Part shown: positions 32,359-35,183 of the stretch, piece after piece
How the letters are laid out: the number at the start of each line of letters is the position of its first letter
Position numbering within the stretch: position 1 is the first letter of the stretch
NCBI GenBank assembly: GCA_964245755.1
Contig: CAXTNV010000029.1
Coordinates: forward strand, 1 to 35,183
Source: Lichenicoccus sp964245755
GTDB taxonomy: Bacteria > Pseudomonadota > Alphaproteobacteria > Acetobacterales > Acetobacteraceae
DNA: 35,183 nt
Direction of reading: 5' to 3'
Translations under genes and position numbers: made by a program
Notes under the pieces: generated by a model
What the model was told of the DNA's origin: nothing
Database searches by the model: none
What the model saw: only the letters and a program-made list of their open reading frames with translations

Positions 32359-33351
32359 ATGGTCGGTTTCGCCGTGCTCGGCTGTGGGCGGATCGGTCGC
32401 ATGCACGCCAACAACCTCGCGCACCGGCCTGACGCCGAACTGATCTGCGTCTACGACGTGCAGACGGAATATGCGGCCCAGGTGGCAGCGGCGCTGGACG
32501 TGCGGCAGGCGGATTCCGTCGATCACGCGCTGGCGGATCCGGCGGTCGAGGCGGTGCTGATCGCCAGCTCCACCGACACCCACGTCGAGCTGATCATCGC
32601 CTCGATCCGCGCCGGCAAGGCGGTGCTGTGCGAGAAGCCGATCGACCTCGACCTGGCGCGGGCGGAACGCTGCTGGACCGAGATCGCGCCGCTCGAGCCC
32701 ACCGTGATGATCGGCTTCAACCGCCGCTTCGATCCTTCCTTCTCGGCGCTGCGTCGACGCGTGCAGTCCGGCGAGATCGGCAGCGTCGAGCAGGTGGTGA
32801 TCACCAGTCGCGACCCCACACCGCCGCCGCTCGCCTACGTCAAGGTCTCCGGCGGCCTGCTGCGCGACATGACGATCCACGACCTCGACATGGCGCGCTT
32901 CCTGGTGGGCGACATCGTCGAGGTCTCGGCGTTCGGCGCCTGCCTGATCAACCCGGCGATCGGCGAGGCCGGCGACATCGACACCGCCATGCTCACCCTG
33001 CGTGCCGGGTCCGGCGCGCTGGTGCACATCAACAACAGCCGCCGCTGTGCCTACGGCTACGACCAGCGCCTGGAAGTGTTCGGCCAGAAGGGCATGCTGA
33101 TCGCCGGCAACCGGCACGAGACCAGCGTGCAGGCCTACGTCGCCGACCATGCCGGAGCGGCCGATCCGGTGCTCAACTTCTTCGTGCAGCGCTACGTCGA
33201 CGCCTATATCGGCGAGATCGCGCACCTGATCGACTGCGTGCGCACCGGCAGCGCGCCGACCTCGGACTTCCAGGACGGGCTGCAGGCGATGCGACTCGCC
33301 GACGCCGCGAGCGAGAGCCTGCGCCAGGGGCGCCCGGTGCGCCTGGACTGA
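32359..33351 (+). CDS. iolG: Inositol 2-dehydrogenase
   Basis: A 330-residue Gfo/Idh/MocA-family oxidoreductase that oxidises myo-inositol to 2-keto-myo-inositol with NAD, the first catabolic step. The N-terminal Rossmann motif GCGRIGRMHA, then EKPIDLD (the conserved Lys of the EKP motif), GFNRRFDPSF and GGLLRDMTIHDLDMARFL (catalytic Asp/His pair) are typical of IolG. The ATG at 32359 gives the normal family length. The frame is open from 32275, which overlaps the predicted promoter. It is divergent from DUF1127 and iolE-iolB. Other Gfo/Idh/MocA substrates are possible, but IolE and IolB nearby make inositol most likely. Confidence 0.93.
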   Translation: MVGFAVLGCGRIGRMHANNLAHRPDAELICVYDVQTEYAAQVAAALDVRQADSVDHALADPAVEAVLIASSTDTHVELIIASIRAGKAVLCEKPIDLDLARAERCWTEIAPLEPTVMIGFNRRFDPSFSALRRRVQSGEIGSVEQVVITSRDPTPPPLAYVKVSGGLLRDMTIHDLDMARFLVGDIVEVSAFGACLINPAIGEAGDIDTAMLTLRAGSGALVHINNSRRCAYGYDQRLEVFGQKGMLIAGNRHETSVQAYVADHAGAADPVLNFFVQRYVDAYIGEIAHLIDCVRTGSAPTSDFQDGLQAMRLADAASESLRQGRPVRLD

Positions 33352-33466
33352 GCGTCCGCGCCCGTCGCCGATACACCACCGCCTACCGTGTTGGCCTGCA
33401 GCACGGCGTCGAGGTAGAGCAGCCGATCCGCCGGTTGATCGCGGCCGCATCCGTCCGGAGTTCCCG

Positions 33467-34255
33467 ATGCACCACCCGGCGATGATCGATCCGCTCTACG
33501 CCGTGTCAGGGTTCGCGGTGGGATTGCTGGTCGGGCTGACCGGGGTCGGCGGCGGCTCGCTGATGACGCCGCTGCTGGTGCTGCTGTTCGGAGTGCACCC
33601 CGCGACCGCGGTCGGCACCGACCTGCTGTACGCCGCCTGCACCAAGACGGTCGGCACGCTGGTGCACGGCGCCAAGAACACGGTCGAGTGGCGGGTGGTC
33701 GGCTGGCTGGCGAGCGGCAGCCTGCCGGCGGCGGCACTGACCCTGTACGGCCTGGTCCGGCTCGGCGCGCCAAGCGACTCGGTGTCGCGGCTGATCACGG
33801 TCGCGCTCGGCACGGCCCTGCTGCTGACCGCGCTAAGCCTGGCCTTCCGCGGCTCGATCCGGCGCTGGGCGGCGCGCGGCGAGCACCGTGCGGCTCCGGG
33901 GCGGGCGCGGGTGCTGACGGTGCTGACCGGCATCGTGCTCGGGGCGGTGGTCTCGGTCTCCTCGGTGGGCGCCGGCGCGATCGGCGTGACCGTGCTGATC
34001 CTGCTCTACCCGCAGCTGCCGATCTCGCGCATCGTCGGATCCGACATCGCCCACGCGGTGCCGCTCGCCCTGCTGGCCGGCCTCGGCCACTGGTGGATCG
34101 GTGCGGTGAACTGGCACTTGTTCACGTCGCTGATCTCGGGCTCGATCCCCGGCATCGTCGCTGGCAGCCTGATCGCGGCGAGGGTGTCGGATCGCGTGCT
34201 GACGCCGGCACTGGCCGCGGTCCTGCTCCTGGTGGGCTGCAAGCTGCTGTTCTGA
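33467..34255 (+). CDS. TauE/SafE-family permease
   Basis: A 262-residue membrane protein with about eight hydrophobic segments. It opens with GFAVGLLVGLTGVGGGSLMTPLLVLLFGVHPATAVGTDLLYA, whose GVGGG and PATAVGTDL are diagnostic for the TauE/SafE (DUF81) family. A second related half contains SVGAGAIGV and GSDIAHAVPLA. Members export or import sulfite, sulfonates or organic anions; the substrate here is unknown. GGAG lies 7 bases before the ATG. It follows iolG by 115 bp in the same direction and precedes the FNT-type gene by 21 bp, so those two are probably co-transcribed. Confidence 0.9.
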   Translation: MHHPAMIDPLYAVSGFAVGLLVGLTGVGGGSLMTPLLVLLFGVHPATAVGTDLLYAACTKTVGTLVHGAKNTVEWRVVGWLASGSLPAAALTLYGLVRLGAPSDSVSRLITVALGTALLLTALSLAFRGSIRRWAARGEHRAAPGRARVLTVLTGIVLGAVVSVSSVGAGAIGVTVLILLYPQLPISRIVGSDIAHAVPLALLAGLGHWWIGAVNWHLFTSLISGSIPGIVAGSLIAARVSDRVLTPALAAVLLLVGCKLLF

Positions 34256-34276
34256 GAAGGCGCACGGAGCGGACGG

Positions 34277-35128
34277 ATGTCGGACCAAGCCGGCGGCAAC
34301 TCGCCGCATCTCGACGAGGTGGAACAGCAGCAGGCGCGCGACAACGCCAGCATGGGTCCGCTGGTGATCCACGAGATCGTGCGCGAGCAGGGCGAGCTGG
34401 AGCTGGAGCGGTCGTTCAGCGGCCTGGCCTGGTCGGCGGTCGCCGCGGGCCTGTCGATCGGCTTCTCCTTCGTGGCCCAGGCCTACCTGCAGGCCGGCCT
34501 GCCGCAGGCAGGCTGGAGCCGGCTGGTCGACGGCTTCGGCTACAGCCTCGGCTTCCTGATCGTCATCCTGGGCCAGCAGCAGCTCTTCACCGAGACCACC
34601 CTGACCGCGCTGATCCCGGTCCTGACCCGGCGCGATCCGCACACCCTGCTGCGCACCATGCGGGTCTGGGTCATCGTGCTGGCCGGCAACCTGATCGGCA
34701 CCTTCATCTTCAGCAGCGTCATCTCGCGGCAGGGACTGGTCACTCCGGAGGCCCACGCCGCGATGGTCACGCTCGCTGCCCACACCATGTCGCAGCCGTT
34801 CTGGCCGACCGTCGGCACCGCCGCGGCCGCCGGCTGGCTGATCGGCCTGATGGTCTGGCTGCTGCCCGGGGCAGGACCATCACGGCCGCTGCTCATCATC
34901 CTGCTGACCTACACGGTCGCGATGTGCCAGTTCCCGCACATCGTCGCCGGCTCGGTCGAAGCCGCGTTCTCCGTGCTGTCCGGGCATGCCGCGGTCGGCG
35001 ACTACCTTGGCCGCTTCTTCCTGCCCACCCTGCTCGGCAACACGATCGGCGGCACCGCCCTGGTCGCGCTGATCAACCACGCCCAGATCGCCGACGAGCT
35101 CAAGCGCGGGCGCGCCGCCGGCGACTGA
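34277..35128 (+). CDS. Formate/nitrite transporter (FNT) family protein
   Basis: A 283-residue membrane protein with an acidic cytoplasmic N-terminus of about 50 residues and six hydrophobic segments. It has the FNT fold pattern of two half-repeats: LGQQQLFTETTLTALIPVL in the first half and QFPHIVAGSVEAAFSV in the second. The long N-terminus and these motifs are closer to the YfdC-like branch than to FocA. The transported anion is not known. GGAG lies 8 bases before the ATG. It is 21 bp downstream of the TauE/SafE gene, suggesting a two-gene anion-transport unit. Confidence 0.88.
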   Translation: MSDQAGGNSPHLDEVEQQQARDNASMGPLVIHEIVREQGELELERSFSGLAWSAVAAGLSIGFSFVAQAYLQAGLPQAGWSRLVDGFGYSLGFLIVILGQQQLFTETTLTALIPVLTRRDPHTLLRTMRVWVIVLAGNLIGTFIFSSVISRQGLVTPEAHAAMVTLAAHTMSQPFWPTVGTAAAAGWLIGLMVWLLPGAGPSRPLLIILLTYTVAMCQFPHIVAGSVEAAFSVLSGHAAVGDYLGRFFLPTLLGNTIGGTALVALINHAQIADELKRGRAAGD

Positions 35129-35183
35129 CCGGCGCCAGCGTATCCATCAGGCGCTCCGTTGCAGGCTGGCCTCGAACCATTCG

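Noticed and set aside
35147..35182. A minus-strand frame reading EWFEASLQRSA followed by a stop at the right edge, possibly the end of a gene.
   Set aside because: Only 11 codons are visible; nothing can be recognised and chance is likely.
1..35183. Search by eye for CRISPR arrays, tRNA or rRNA genes, transposases, phage integrases and toxin-antitoxin pairs.
   Set aside because: None seen; the only long direct repeat is the duplication inside the GH16 gene.

Overview
The window is GC-rich, with strong third-position G/C bias, so long antisense shadow frames are common. Gene content (Wzx/Wzy-type polysaccharide genes, a TonB receptor, inositol catabolism, a DUF1127 protein) suggests an alphaproteobacterium, most likely in or near the Acetobacteraceae. 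That placement is inferred from gene families and composition; no rRNA marker is present.

Layout. Positions 1-26749 form a large exopolysaccharide (EPS) locus. It starts with a truncated ExeA-like AAA ATPase (minus strand), then a divergent polyprenyl-phosphate sugar-1-phosphate transferase (GumD/WcaJ type, 1497-2990). Two GT2 glycosyltransferases and a short outer-membrane polysaccharide export (OPX) lipoprotein follow, up to 5728. Next is a compact minus-strand cassette (5813-9434): a HAD-UbiA fusion, a DprE1-like FAD oxidase and a DprE2-like SDR. These match the mycobacterial route to polyprenyl-phosphate-D-arabinofuranose. A GH16 glycanase with a perfect 306-bp internal duplication (10041-11723) and a PPP-family phosphatase come next. 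They are followed by a Wzx-like flippase with an ATGA-coupled PAP2 phosphatase, two membrane acyltransferases, a small secreted protein, a Wzy/O-antigen-ligase-like polymerase and a Wzc-like tyrosine autokinase. The locus ends with a GT26 (WecG/TagA/GumM-like), a GT-C integral-membrane glycosyltransferase, a GtrB/ArnC-like GT2 and a beta-barrel porin.

Positions 27137-35128 hold a TonB-dependent receptor, inositol catabolism genes iolB and iolE (overlapping, minus) and iolG (plus), a DUF1127 small protein, a TauE/SafE permease and a formate/nitrite-type transporter.

How the EPS genes may work together (inference): a repeat unit is started on undecaprenyl phosphate by the 1497 gene product, extended by the GT2 and GT26 enzymes and acylated. 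It is then flipped, polymerised by Wzy under control of the autokinase, and exported through the short OPX protein with the porin. The most notable inference is that lipid-linked D-arabinofuranose, and possibly a second lipid-linked sugar from the GtrB-like enzyme, is used by the GT-C protein to decorate the polymer or another surface glycan. No nucleotide-sugar synthesis genes are in the window, so the other sugars cannot be named.

Regulation. A palindromic element with core ACGA-WW-TCGT occurs once upstream of the initiating transferase and twice upstream of the GH16 gene. A separate TTCC-N6-GGAA element sits inside a predicted iolG promoter. I saw no tRNA, rRNA, CRISPR array, insertion sequence or phage gene.
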